The notes below the pieces were generated by a model. That model searched no databases and had not been told where the DNA came from. It was given only the letters and a program-made list of their open reading frames with translations. DNA of 64,000 nucleotides from Rhabdophis nuchalis. Taxonomy: Eukaryota > Chordata > Lepidosauria > Squamata > Natricidae. The DNA lies in NCBI GenBank assembly GCA_039707465.1, contig CM077648.1, forward strand, positions 30,011,119 through 30,075,118. Reading direction: 5' to 3'. The position numbers were made by a program, and so were the translations under genes. Positions within the stretch are counted from its first letter, which is position 1, and each line of letters starts with the position of its first letter. Of the stretch, positions 1-10,738 are shown piece by piece.

Positions 1-344
1 GATGCAGGACAATACATGCCCAGAGGAGTAAACAGGATGCCTAAAAACTGCCTCACCCGCCCAGTGTTATGCTCAACCACAATAGAGATAAATTTACAAT
101 ATAAAGAAAGAATGTTCACTCAAATGTCCTACTGAGTTCAGTGTGACTATTATGTAAGAGGCTTCAGCTTAGGTTACAAGGCAGTACAAAGTGCTAAATC
201 ATATGACAATATTTTGCTCCATATTTTTTCAACAAGGAATTTGCAAGAGGTTAATGCTACCAACAGATAAAAGGGAACAAAACTTGTCCTCTCAGAATCC
301 AAAGGACACAGTTACTTCCTATCCAGAGGTTCATTGCTATAAAG

Positions 345-420
345 AATGGGTCCTGGGTCCTGTTGGAGAAGGGCGGGATATAAATTGGAAAAAAAAGAAG
401 AAGAAGAAGAAGAAGGCTGA
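345..420 (+). repeat. L2/SINE-type 3' tail with A/AAG-rich end
   Basis: The segment reads GGGTCCTG...GGAGAAGGGCGGGATATAAATT and then an A/AAG-rich run. The same tail ends the longer L2 copies in this window (for example near 24,495-24,555). It is probably a 5'-truncated L2 or L2-tailed SINE fragment. Confidence 0.6.
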
Positions 421-545
421 AGGACATGTGACAAAGCCTGAGAAAGCAGCTTGCTAGTATAGTAAGAACCACAAATCTTATAATCCCTTCCCCATTTACC
501 CCAAGACTGCCAACAGACAAGTATAGTACTTTTATATTTTTTCAT

Positions 546-576
546 TACACTTGATCTTAGCCCAAAGGACAAGAAG
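546..576 (-). pseudogene. U2 snRNA 5'-end fragment (pseudogene)
   Basis: On the minus strand the segment contains GGGCTAAGATCAAGTGTA, preceded by CTTCTTGTCCTTT. This matches the 5' region of vertebrate U2 snRNA, including its branch-point-recognition neighbourhood, with about four or five mismatches over some 35 nt. The match stops after the GTGTA part, and no Sm site or downstream stem-loops follow. It is therefore a truncated retro-copied fragment and not a working snRNA gene. Confidence 0.55.
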
Positions 577-712
577 TCTTCTATTTTAATATTATAGTAT
601 TGTGTTGGTATGTCAGCTTTTGTGCATTTATTAGATTTTCATCCCAGCTTTATTACTGTATAAGTAACTCATGACAGAAAATATACATAATACTCCTTCA
701 GCCTTCCTTTTT

Positions 713-848
713 CCTACAACAACAACCCAGAGAGTGTGACTGGACCAAAGTCATCTCACTGGCTTTAATGCCGAAGGTGGAACTCGAACTCAGTCTCCTG
801 GTTTCTAAACCAGGACGTTAACCACTACATTAAACTACTGTAGCTCTC
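713..848 (-). repeat. tRNA-derived MIR-like SINE
   Basis: On the minus strand the order is a tRNA-like head (TAGTGGTTAACGTCCTGG, then a B-box-like GAGTTCGAGTTCC), followed by a GTGACTTTGGTCCAGTCAC-like core and CTGGGTTGTTG. This matches MIR/CORE-type SINEs of reptiles. It is partly diverged and has no clear target duplication. Confidence 0.6.
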
Positions 849-850
849 TT

Positions 851-1550
851 TTAGACACCTCACGGATTCCAGAGTTATTACTAAACCTGTTGTAATTCTT
901 AGCGATGTTGTTCATATAAACTGCCCTATGACCAAAAATGAAAGAGATGCATTTATGCTCTTAAACTGCCTGGTAGAAAAAAACTAACAATGTACCTAAG
1001 AAGTACCATGTCAGAGGAAATAGTTGCGGGTGTGGTTTACAGAATTTCCTTACAAAATAAAAATGCAAGTAACAGAAGCCTACATTAAAAAAAAACTTCA
1101 ACACAGGTAAATGTAATTGAAAACATAATTAAAACTACCTTAAAAATTATAAAAGTCAGATGGAGAAGACAGCTGTGACCATTTGGGGAGCCCAATATTT
1201 CATCTTTCAGGGTCAGTTTTCCCACTATTGGCCTACATCTACCTTGGAAGAAAATGTATGTTGTCTGCAGGTATTTTACCCAAAAGACGTGAGGTAGTTG
1301 TTATATCCAAAACCAGAGATATTTTTCATTGATTTTTAATGAGTGCTGTGAATTTAGAAAAAAACGCATCACCTATTAAATATGTTCATTTGTCTCAATG
1401 ACCTAATATTGTATGTTTTACTTTATTTTCCAAGTGCACACAACACGTTTACTTTACTTCACTTCACTGTCATTGCACACAGTACAAAATTAAATGCTGT
1501 CTTCAGTGTACATTATAACTATAAAAATACAAACATAAATCCTTTACTTT
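851..1550. other. Intergenic, nothing recognised
   Basis: AT-rich sequence with only short chance reading frames. I see no gene, RNA or clear repeat here. Confidence 0.5.
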
Positions 1551-2206
1551 CTATATAATTGAAATTGAAAACCATACCATAGAATTCAATATGGTTATTG
1601 CTCTGGCATAGAAACTGTTTTTCAGCCTACTTGGCCTTGTTTTTATTATCCTGTACCATCTGCCAGATGATAATAGTTCAAAAAAAAGGGTGCCCAGGAT
1701 GAGATGGATCTTTAAGAATGTTTTGAACTTTCTTAAGGCAGCGGGAGCTATAAAGCTCTTCCAAAGAGGGGAGAGGGCAACCAATGATCCTCTGGGCAAT
1801 GACCTTGACCCTCTGGAGTGCTGTCCTATCTGCCACTGTGCAATTGGCAAACCATTCACAGATGCAGTAAGTTAAAACATTCTCTATGGGGCAGCGAAAG
1901 AAGGTCACCTGCAGTTTTTCATTCAGTTGTTGTTTTCTGAGAAGTCTCGGGTAGTATAATCTCTGCTGGGCCCTTTTGACCAGTGCTGCAATGTTAATGC
2001 CCCAGGTCAGGTCAACTTTTAGGAAACTTAAAACTGGCCACTTGCTCCAGTGGGTCTCCATTGATAAGCAAGGGCTGGATGTCTGATCTATTCCTTCTGT
2101 AGTCTACTATAAACTCCTTGGTCTTATTGGTGTTAAGGACCAAGTTATTGTCTCCACACCATGAATCGATAGGCAGACTCATCGCACACATACACACACC
2201 CAGCAT
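1551..2206 (-). pseudogene. CR1-superfamily LINE remnant (C-terminal reverse transcriptase region)
   Basis: Reading the minus strand gives, in two frames, residues typical of the C-terminal part of CR1/Rex1-type non-LTR retrotransposon proteins: NTNKTKEFIVDYRR, then WGINIAALVKRAQQRLYYPR, then DPSHPGHPFFELLSSGRWYR and a SRLKNSF-type motif. The frames shift twice, so the copy is dead. The catalytic domain (YxDD) is absent, as expected for a 5'-truncated insertion. The same protein family is seen in the element at 20,041-20,735. It has no relation to SH3D19. Confidence 0.75.
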
Positions 2207-2948
2207 TACTGCTACATTAAAGTAGCTTTGGCTAATTCACAGTTTAATACATCATGGTTCAAGAATATGGTCTTCCAATAAGTATTTTATGCAGATTTAA
2301 AAAAACCATATTATTTCCAAATATGGCCTTGATAAGAGAAAGACAAGCACCAGTAAAAAAGGAAATTATTTTCTCTCTCTAAAGATAAAGAGCCTTACAT
2401 TCGAATTATTAGCTGGTGACCTAAATAATGTACGAATCGAGCAGTTACGGGTGGCATGAGCTTTCGAGAAATGAAATCGCAAAAGAGCTCAGCCAACTCT
2501 TAACTTTTAAAGCGCAACGGGAAGAGGCCAGTCCAACATATTTGCAAGCGTAACAGCGCGTTCAAGATCGGTAGTAATCTGTATGAATCAGGCTGGCTTT
2601 ATAATAGGCGGCTGCCTCCATAACGAAGGAGGAGTTCATTTCCGCGTTCGCCTCTTTTTCCAAGCAGCGCGACGCCATCCGTCTCCCAAATGAGAGCGGA
2701 TTAAGCTCGTTGTTTTCCGGCCTTGTTTCGGGAAAACGAGACGCTCACGGAGGGAGGGAGGCAAGAGAAACAGCGAAGAGGGTGCTTTGAATCAGCTATT
2801 GCCGAGATCGGCCCAAGGGGGGAAAAAACGCCACCCAATCCAGTGGTAACGCTTATTGCGTTCACGCCTCCGCTTCCCAAGTATGCTGGCAATTTGCAAA
2901 GGAGGGGCAGGAGGAGTACTTCTGGTTAAGCAACAAGTCTCAGAAAGA

Positions 2949-3055
2949 CCGGGGTCCCCAACCTTGGTAACTTTTCAGACATGTGGGCTTCAACTCCCTG
3001 AATTCCCCAACCGAGAAATCTTCTGGGAATTCAAGCCCAAGGTTAGACACCCCGG
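2949..3055. mobile_element. Fold-back MITE (GTCCCCAACCTTGG family)
   Basis: The left end CCGGGGTCCCCAACCTTGG is answered by CCAAGGTTAGACACCCCGG at the right end. The interior carries the GGCTTCAACTCCC...GAATTC motif shared with the elements at 3,449, 11,983 and 57,014. It is diverged and no clean target duplication is visible. Confidence 0.65.
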
Positions 3056-3448
3056 CTTTATGGCACTTGGATAGAGGAAAATGACCGTGGAAGACCCGGA
3101 CAAAATTCACAAAATGTTTCAAATCCAGCGCCTCGTAGATTTCCCCTTCCTATATAGGAGACTATTTCGAACGCTTTTCAATTGCTACGCCTTTCACTTT
3201 CGAATGAATAGGAATGAGCATTCCATCCACTTTGGAATGAAAGAAAAAGGCGAAATGAACCCAGTCGGCTCTTTTTAGGCCCAGTCCGTTGCCTCCGGTC
3301 AGAGTGCGATGGTCCGATTAAGACTCATCCGTCAGGCTAGTACCTCGAGCCCCCCCCCCTCCATTATTAGACCATTCCAACGCCCTTTTCTCCCGGTTTC
3401 TTCCATATCCCAGATGGAACATGTACGGTGCTTATCGTCTTAACGATC

Positions 3449-3580
3449 CCGTCCAACCTTGGCAACTTTTAAGACGTGTGGACTTCAATGTCCAGAATTC
3501 CCCAGCCAGCAAAACTTCAGGACTGGGGAATTCTGGGAGTTAAAGTCCACATTTTTTCAAGTTGCCATGGTTGGGAGGAC
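3449..3580. mobile_element. Fold-back MITE, same family
   Basis: The arms run GTCCAACCTTGGCAACTTTT ... CAAGTTGCCATGGTTGGGAG, with the internal inverted pair CAGAATTCCCCAGCC / GGGGAATTCTGGGAG. The fold is imperfect, so the copy is older than the one at 11,983. Confidence 0.65.
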
Positions 3581-3879
3581 CCCGGTCTACGAGGGAACTT
3601 CCCCCCACGAACCACGTGGCTGCGAAAAGTGAGGAATATACTGGCTCCCACCCATTCCGCAAAAGGGGATACCTGGCGGTTTGAGGCGACTCCGCTCTTC
3701 CTTCCGTGGTGTCGTAGCCGCCAGACCCCAGCTGAGAGACCTCGACGCGTCTCTCAGCTGACTTGACAGTAATAATCCGCGTGTTTGGACAGCTGAAAAG
3801 TTTTCCTGTCGAGGCGCCAAAAAGAAAGCCCCTCTCGACTGAGTCGTTTAGATGGATTCCAGGATGCGCAATTCGAAAC

Positions 3880-3946
3880 GGCCTTCGGGGAAAGCGAGAG
3901 AGGCGGCGGGCGGGGGAAACGCCGTTCCCGACAACAGCCGCAGCAG
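3880..3946 (+). other. Candidate non-coding first exon ending in a splice donor
   Basis: The GC-rich sequence ends CAGCAG followed by GTAAGT at 3,947, a near-perfect vertebrate 5' splice site. A second donor, GTAAGT, lies at 4,036. The left boundary (transcription start) cannot be read from sequence and is only nominal. A matching acceptor was not identified. The exon could belong to an upstream SH3D19 transcript or to a lncRNA. Confidence 0.35.
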
Positions 3947-4217
3947 GTAAGTCCCTCCCTGTGCCTGCTCGAGCGTCAGCGGCCCGCTCTGAGCCATAAT
4001 CCTCCAGGCGCTGAGGGGAAGGGCGGGGAGCCGGAGTAAGTCTTGGGTTCCCGGCTCTTGGAGCCTCCAGGAGGAGTTAAGGCGACCACGTGGCGGATTT
4101 ACTAGTCCTGGAGAGGAAAGGAAGCAGAGCCCGGCAGTACTCAGACGGCAGGACGCGGGATGTGAACTTGGTCTTTACAGAAGAACAGAGTCGGAAGAAA
4201 CCTTGGAGGTCTTCAAG

Positions 4218-4541
4218 AAACCTTGGAGGTCCAACCCTCTGCTATTTCATACAAATGGTTTCCCAATCTCTTCTTAAAAACTTCCAGTGTTGGAGCATTC
4301 ACAACTTCTCAAGGCAACTCGTTCCACTGATGAATTGTTCTAACTATCAGGAAATTTCTCCCTAATTCCAGATTGCTTCTCTCCTTGATTAGTTCCCATC
4401 CATTGTTTCTTGTGCTGCCTTCAGGTTCTTTTTGGAAAATGGGTTGAACACACACACCCCTCTCCATTGTGGCAGCCCCTTAGATATTGGAGCACTGCTA
4501 TCATGTAGCTCCCAGTCCTTCTTGTCATTAAACCTTGAAAT
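4218..4541 (-). mobile_element. CR1 LINE 3'-end fragment
   Basis: Read on the + strand this is the reverse complement of a CR1 3' region: CCTTGGAGGTCCAACCC, then TTCCAGTGTTGGAGCATTCA, GTTCCACTGATGAATTG and TGGCAGCCCCTTAGATATTGG. The same family recurs at 39,206-40,140. A short direct duplication of AAACCTTGGAGGTC occurs at its left edge. Confidence 0.7.
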
Positions 4542-6002
4542 TTGGGAGAAGGCTGAGCAGAAGCCTGCCGACGGTGTGCCATCTTCATGCTAAAAATCAC
4601 TCTGTGCCTTTGCTGGGATGAAAAGTCTGTTTAGACTTTATGAGGCTATTGAATAAAACACGTTTAGCTTGCAAATTTACCTTGGTTAGTACAGAGGCTC
4701 CCTGGAGTTCTGCCTTCCTGGCCTTTCACTCTAGAAAGCAGCTTAATTCTCTCTGAGATTCCGCACAAACTTTTTCTCGGCTGCTAAGCAACCAGTGGCA
4801 CTTCTAATACCCGTTAGTACTGTTGCCCCATTTAGTTTTGCTGTTTTTGTTCACCAAAACTCAAAAACAAATTGCTTCTAGTGAGAGGTTAGAAAGAGAA
4901 ATGAATAATCCTGCTTTGCTGGAACCAAGAATGATGGTAACAATTAATGCACATTCACAGTAACTCTTTTTTAAAAATCCTTAAATATTTCTGCCATATT
5001 TCAATAGGTGGCAGCGCTTGCTTGAGCTGGAAAATCAGCCTACTCAAAAGCTAAAAGCCATGGAGATGATCCTTTGCCTCCAGTTTTAACAGAGCAGCAA
5101 CTTTCTGAAGTACTATATGTTGTGACTCACTTCCACATTTGAGGGTATTGTGACTCACTTCTATGGTTGAGTGTGGACTTCAGTCTATTTCTAATACAAT
5201 ATTTTAACCACTACCCCACTGTGGTTACACACTGAGAGATAATCATACATACAAGCATGTACTGTACTTCCTAATTTCTGTAAATCAGGCTTCTGTACCC
5301 TAAATGTCATACAGGAAGACTATTTCTTCTGCTTGGAAACTAAGTCTATTTTTGAGAAAGGTGAATCACTCAATCTTTATGAAGTACAATTTTTTAAAAA
5401 TGCAAAATTCAAGTATATACATGCTAGCAGGTAATTCATCCCATGTTACATTTATCTGCTGTATTTTTTTTAAATAAAAACCACATTTATTCAACGAACC
5501 ATGATGCTGTTATATATTTCTCAGGCATACTATTTTGAGAATGCTTTATCTTTAATGCTTAAATCTCTTGCTGTTAGAGATTTAATGCTTAAATCTTCAT
5601 GTTAGCAACAACCAATTTCTGAACCTTTTCCACTTGATAGAGAAAACAGCTGGATAAAGTGATTTAGATGCTTAGAAACAGGATTAAACACCAGCAATAA
5701 AAAATATAACCACCACCCCCTTCGATATCTCTTAAATATGTTATTAGAAATTGCACAAAAGGATCGACTGGTGTATAACAATTTCAGGAGTGCTAGTGAC
5801 AAATCTGTCATCAAGGAAAAAGTGTGCGCGCGCGCGTGCATTTAAATTTCTACTCATTACCATCCTGGAAAAATGGCAAGGAATAAAATGTGCATTTCTA
5901 ATTATTTTTTTATATTTTCAGCCACAGTCCATTCTTCAATAGATGTATATCTCACAATTCTATATTATATGTGTAGTTAACCACAACAAAGTCTACCCTC
6001 AA
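4542..6002. other. Intergenic, no gene recognised
   Basis: No coding exon is recognised. Small features are a direct repeat of TTTAATGCTTAAATCT near 5,550-5,600 and a short alternating purine-pyrimidine GCGCGCGCGCGTGCA run near 5,826-5,840. Confidence 0.5.
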
Positions 6003-6004
6003 CC

Positions 6005-6236
6005 AGGGATGGGATCCTACCAGTTTAATAAGTGGTTCGCTGCGTGCGCATGCGCAGTTTAGAAAATATCTTCCTGCTGCTTGGGAAGGAAAACAGCTGA
6101 GGCGCGGCAATCCACTCTGTCTCACGACTCAGCTGAGAAGATAAAGGTAGGTAAAGCACAGGGGCAGGGAGAGTGAACTAGTTCTTCGGAGTTACCGGTT
6201 CACCTGAACCAGTCCGAACCGATAGAATCCCACCCG
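6005..6236. mobile_element. Non-autonomous element of the TACCGGTTCG family
   Basis: The segment starts GGGATGGGATCCTACCAGTT and ends GAACCGATAGAATCCCACCC, an imperfect inverted pair. In the middle are CGCATGCGCAG and GGTTCACCTGAACCAGTCC. Related copies lie at 10,386, 14,947, 16,076, 35,023 and 46,404. The copy at 14,947 has an 8-bp target duplication, which points to a hAT-type origin. Confidence 0.55.
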
Positions 6237-6238
6237 TC

Positions 6239-7741
6239 GTCAACCATGGTGTCTCACTGTATGGCTTTGAGTTACTTACTGTCTCTTAGGCCAATTTTTC
6301 TGTAGCTGTGCCTGCCTTCTGGACACCACAGCACCAAAGATTAGGTTGTCCCAGTTCTGTTTACCTTTCTGAAAGCCTTGAAGACATTGCTTCCAAGACA
6401 TGGCCTTGGGAGGATAATTGGGAATAACTGTTGCTGTACAGTATGGTGGCAACTACTTTGTGTTTTAGTTGGTTGTGAAATGTACTTTATATTGTATTAA
6501 CATTGTATTTTTTTAAAATCTTTGTCAGCCACCTTGTCAACTACATTTTCTACTACAGTCACATTTTCTGATATGGGCAGCCATGTATATTTAAATAAAC
6601 ATATCTATCTCTCAGAATTGTTTTTGCAGAGTTAAAATGGAAGGAGCTTCCCATGGAAACTGTCTTGAACTCCTGGAGGAAGTTTAACAAATACAATAAA
6701 TATGTCACAATTATAAAAGTAGCAGAAAATAGATGCTATTGCATACAATCATCATGGGCAAACATGTATGTGAAAATGACAGAATACTTTTGGTGGGATA
6801 TCCCATCTGTGATAAAGTTGAAATAATAGGTTTTTTTCGTCTAAATATCCTCTTTAGAATAAATGTTGTGTACATTATCTAATATAAATGGAGGACAAAA
6901 ATTAGAGCAATATATAACCAACAAACTAATGTATTGCAATTCTGTCTATGGACAACAGAGAAAAGTAAGATGAACAGAAACATGTCTTGCTAGAAAGAAC
7001 ATGAGCTGAAGTGCTTTGTAGAATACTGGGATGTAAAGCTTATTAATGCAGAATTCCTGATGGAACAATGACCATGACCATTAATGGTTAAATAAAATGC
7101 TTTTTTTCTTCCTTAACATTCTTTTGTTTCCTTTTCTTTTGTTTTAATGCGTTTAACTTTAGCATTGACTCATCATACATTTTGTGTATAGCACAAAATC
7201 AGATACATGGAACAAATGGCTATTGTAACTCTGGATGCAGTCCAAGCTAAAAATATGCAATATCTAAAGAGAAGATAAAGTTGGTTCCACCTGAGGATAA
7301 ATCATTTCCAGCAGATCAGATGCAATGCACATGCAAGTGCAGACACCTATATACATTTTTGGAGACTTAAGAAGTTGAAATTTGGCATCACTTTTACCAA
7401 TATAATATTTATTTCATCTATGATATTAATACAATGATACACCAATTGCTTTCGCTGTAACCATTCTATATTATGCCAATTATAAAGTGACAAAAATGTC
7501 AATATTCTCTATTGGGAATTGAATACATATACTGTACTAATGCTAGAGCTATATACCATAGCACTATGACTATAATATAATTTGAGATTTCTTTTACCTT
7601 TATATTTTTTAACAGGCTGAATTATTTTCCAGCAGAATAGCTGAACTAGTTCCATCATACCAGTATCAAATTTTTTGAAAATCTGTTACTCAGCAACTTC
7701 ACATGGCTGTTCCTTTTTAGTTATTTCCTACAAATAACCTG
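6239..7741. other. Intergenic, one possible old LINE tail
   Basis: No gene is recognised. About 6,455-6,605 (TTGTCAGCCACCTTG ... ATATTTAAATAAACAT) may be a very old L2-like 3' end, but the match is weak. Confidence 0.4.
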
Positions 7742-8265
7742 TATTCAAACGGTTCTTGCTTAATGGTGCTAACTGGGATTGAAATTTTTGTCACTAAACA
7801 AGGTGGTCATTAGGCAAAATACATGATTGGTACACTTGGAAACGGCAGATGTGGTTGTGGTTCTTAGGCGAGGACTACATCATAATCAGATGCTTCTGTC
7901 CTACACAAACTACACTGCCTTCTCCCTTGCCAGAACCGGCAGGTTCCTTGCTACACTCACTGCATGGATCTTGGGATTGTGCAGTCATCCAGCCAGGGTC
8001 CCAGACCTGCGAACAGGAGGAAGAAAATGTGGCAAGGAAAGGTAGTGAAGTGTAGGGTGGCCAAAAGGTTAGAGATGGGGGAAATAGTTCGGGAAATTGA
8101 AGTGCCTGCTGTGGTTGTAAAAAAACTAATTGCCAAGTGCCTGAATTTTGATCCCATGACTACAATGACCATAACATTGAGGTGTGATCATAATTACTAT
8201 TCATTCAGTATTGTTGTAACTTCAAATGGTTGCTGAACAAACGACCATTAAGCAAGGACTAGCTC
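7742..8265. repeat. Diverged CTTACGACC-family DNA repeat
   Basis: The ends (CAAACGGTTCTTGCTTAATG ... AACGACCATTAAGCAAGGAC) and interior phrases (GTGGTTGTAAA, TTGTAACTTCAAATGGTTG) resemble the better-preserved element at 36,164-36,531. The middle is unlike that family and may be a secondary insertion. Confidence 0.4.
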
Positions 8266-8743
8266 TGATGCAATGAATGGGGTGAAATATCTCACTACGC
8301 CATTATTTGTAAATATATATATATATATCTTTGAAAATTGGCATAGTTTTGCTGCTAACAACTACATCATATTATGGTTTAATATGTGTAATCCCAGCCT
8401 GTGTGTTTAAGAAATCTTTATTCCTTTACACGTATAAAAACTTCCCTTTACAAGAAAATCATGGTTTCTTATTAGCTACAAGGTTATACTATATAAGAGA
8501 TATAAATATATGGACCAGTTCTGCAGTAAGCTCTGCTAATTATTTTGCCATGCTACCACGACACAAATAGGGAGCTTTTCATTGACTTACAATGTTTTGT
8601 AAAGATAAGGTCAGCGCGACTCTTGATGACTTCAGGGGTACATCCATGGAGATTTTTAACAGTAGTGAAGAAGCTGTCAAGCTCCCAGTGAGGCAAGCAG
8701 AACACAAGAAATTATATCTTAATTGCATTCAAATAAAATTTTG

Positions 8744-8871
8744 CAGGTGTCAAAACTGGCGACCCTTCAGCCGGATGCATCACGTGCAGGCCACACCCAC
8801 CCAGCTCCACAAAGGGAAAAAACGTTGCTACATCATTTGACAGGAACGTGTCACCATGAGTTTGACACCTG
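8744..8871. mobile_element. GTGTCAAACT-type MITE
   Basis: CAGGTGTCAAAACTGG at the left is answered by CCATGAGTTTGACACCTG at the right. These ends are shared with the elements at 12,130, 28,037 and 61,249. Interior CATCACGTG is also shared. The target duplication is not clear. Confidence 0.6.
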
Positions 8872-9254
8872 TGAAATAAATGGTACTCATTAACACTAGC
8901 CAGTTTATTTTATTCTCAAAATTTGAACACTGATTCATAAAGTCTAAAACAATATTATTAATTTAAATTTGTTATAGCTGCCTACTTCCAGTAGACTCTG
9001 GGAAGCATGCAAAATTACACAAACATCTCAGATTAAAATAATCATAAAAGCAAAAATCTTGGCCCCACCCAATACATACAGGAATCAAAGCCAGGTTTTA
9101 AGTGGTTCCTGGAACCACAAAGGACTGGGTGCTGTCCAGATGGCATGAGGCATGATGAAGACACATTTATTCAGTCCTGATTTGCTGAAACCTGCCATGA
9201 AGGCAATTGGAGACAGGTGGCCTCTCAGATGTCCAAGTCCTATTCCATGTAGAG

Positions 9255-9610
9255 TTGTATAGGTAATTAGTGCTGATAACCCAGCGTTGTCTGGGTATTT
9301 ATTTATAGGAGGGAAATGTCCAGACCAAACGTAATTTCTAATGTTGGATTTTCCCCCTTACCAGAGGCAGCCCCCTTGTGGAGTACTGTGAAGCCATTAC
9401 CATGGCAACTCCACTGCACTGTACAGCCGAAGCAATTTTAAGGTATAACAGGTTGTATCATAACAGAATGCACACCCCAAGGAGTGTTTGGGATGTCTTA
9501 CCCCACAGTATTTGTTTCCAGAGAGTAAGTCATCTGTATACCAAGTTTGGTTGAAATTGCTCGAGGCGTTCCAGAGTTATGCTGGAACATACACATACAC
9601 AGCCATTTTT
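9255..9610. repeat. Unclassified dispersed repeat with microsatellite tail
   Basis: The block reads GTGCTGATAACCCAGCG...GGGTATTTATTTATAGG and later AAATTGCTCGAGGCGTTCCA, then ACACATACACAGCC, and runs into the microsatellite at 9,624. The layout (unique-looking body, 3' simple repeat) is that of a retroposon seeding a microsatellite. I cannot assign a family. Confidence 0.4.
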
Positions 9611-9623
9611 ATATACAGTACAT

Positions 9624-9722
9624 AGGTAGGTAGGTAGGTAGGTAGGTAGGTAGGGAGAGAGAGAGAGAGAGAGATGAGGAGGAGAAAGAAGGGGAAGGAG
9701 AAAGAGAAGGAGGAGAAGAAGA
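9624..9722 (+). repeat. Compound GGTA / GA / GGA microsatellite
   Basis: About seven GGTA units are followed by about ten GA units and then an imperfect AGGAGAAG purine-only run. The + strand is almost entirely purine beyond 9,654. Confidence 0.9.
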
Positions 9723-9779
9723 TAATCAGCCCCTTGAATTGCACTTGGAAACTGGAAAGCAATGCAAGTCACCTAAGCA

Positions 9780-10385
9780 GAGGTGGCTCATGGGGATATT
9801 GAAAAGTGCCTGTTACTGTTCATGCCACTTCATCTAAAGCAGCTGTAGCTTCTGGGTGGTCTTCAATGTGAAGTATATGAGGCAAGCAGGGCATTAATAA
9901 CTATGAAGAGCGAGGGTGAAGGTTCATTCTCCAAGATTGTGGGTTGGTTTTCGAACATTTCATTACTAGGCTAGGTAACATTTTCAGTGGCGCTTAGGGG
10001 ATGTATGAAGAGCCTTTGGTTGAGGGAAGGGCACAACTAGTACACAATATAAATTTATGTAGATGGTCCTCCTGGCCATACCTGCCTTCTGCTGTTTGAG
10101 CAGTAACTGTTAGTTCAAAAGGATCTCCAAACTGCACACTAGTCTCAAATTGGGAAATGATGCTCCATCTAAGATCAACACTGGCTATGTCCTCAAACCC
10201 AGGGTGCCAAATAATCATAATCTTGGTAGTTCAGCATTAAGAACCAGTCAAATTTAAAACCTTCCATGTTCTTTTGCAGACTTTTACACCTGGAAGATTT
10301 CATCTCATTAGCCTACATAGATCAATGATGGGTCCTTGTGAATTTTTGAGCAATGACACCTTCAAGCATAAAATTGCCATATGGC
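9780..10385. other. Intergenic, nothing firm
   Basis: No coding exon is seen. A phrase near 9,945-10,000 (GAACATTTCATTACTAGGCT, AGGTAACATTTTCAGTG) recurs in similar form near 22,640-22,680, so it is part of some dispersed repeat. Confidence 0.35.
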
Positions 10386-10738
10386 AGGAGTGAAATGCTA
10401 CCAGTTCAGATCAGTTCGCCCGAACCAGTAGTAAAAATGCTACCCATTTGCCCGAACCAGTGGTAAAAAAAATGCTACCGGTTTGGGCAAACCAGTTTTT
10501 CCAATGATCAGCCGTGACACGCAATTTCTACTAGCAGGGTTTCCTGCTTTCAAGCTAATGTAAATCGTGTGGCACAGCAGATTCCCCTCCACTCACTGTT
10601 TGCTTACCTTTGCTAGCATACTCTGTGCATGCGTAAAAGGTCCTTTGCATGTGTGGAGGTGACGCGTGCGAGCAAAGCGAGTGCACATGCGCTCACATGG
10701 CTACCAAACCGGTAGCAAAGGTAAGTGGATTTCACCCC
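10386..10738. mobile_element. TACCGGTTCG-family element
   Basis: It starts CAGGAGTGAAATGCTACC and ends GGTAAGTGGATTTCACCCCTG, an inverted pair. The interior has repeated GCCCGAACCAGT(A/G)GTAAAAA units and ACCAAACCGGTAGCAAAGG. It is longer than the copy at 14,947 because of the internal duplication. Confidence 0.55.

Larger units (their letters stand above)
2450..4130. promoter_or_regulatory. CpG-richer region, candidate distal promoter
   Basis: CpG dinucleotides are clearly more frequent here than in the flanks, especially at 2,480-2,900 and 3,580-4,130 (GCGCGACGCC, GGCGGCGGGCGGGGG). Two fold-back MITEs interrupt it. The right part ends in splice-donor consensus sites on the + strand. That is what one expects of a CpG-island promoter with a non-coding first exon. 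It could be a distal alternative promoter of SH3D19, 21 kb downstream, or the start of an unrelated transcript, including one on the minus strand. No coding sequence supports either choice. Confidence 0.4.
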
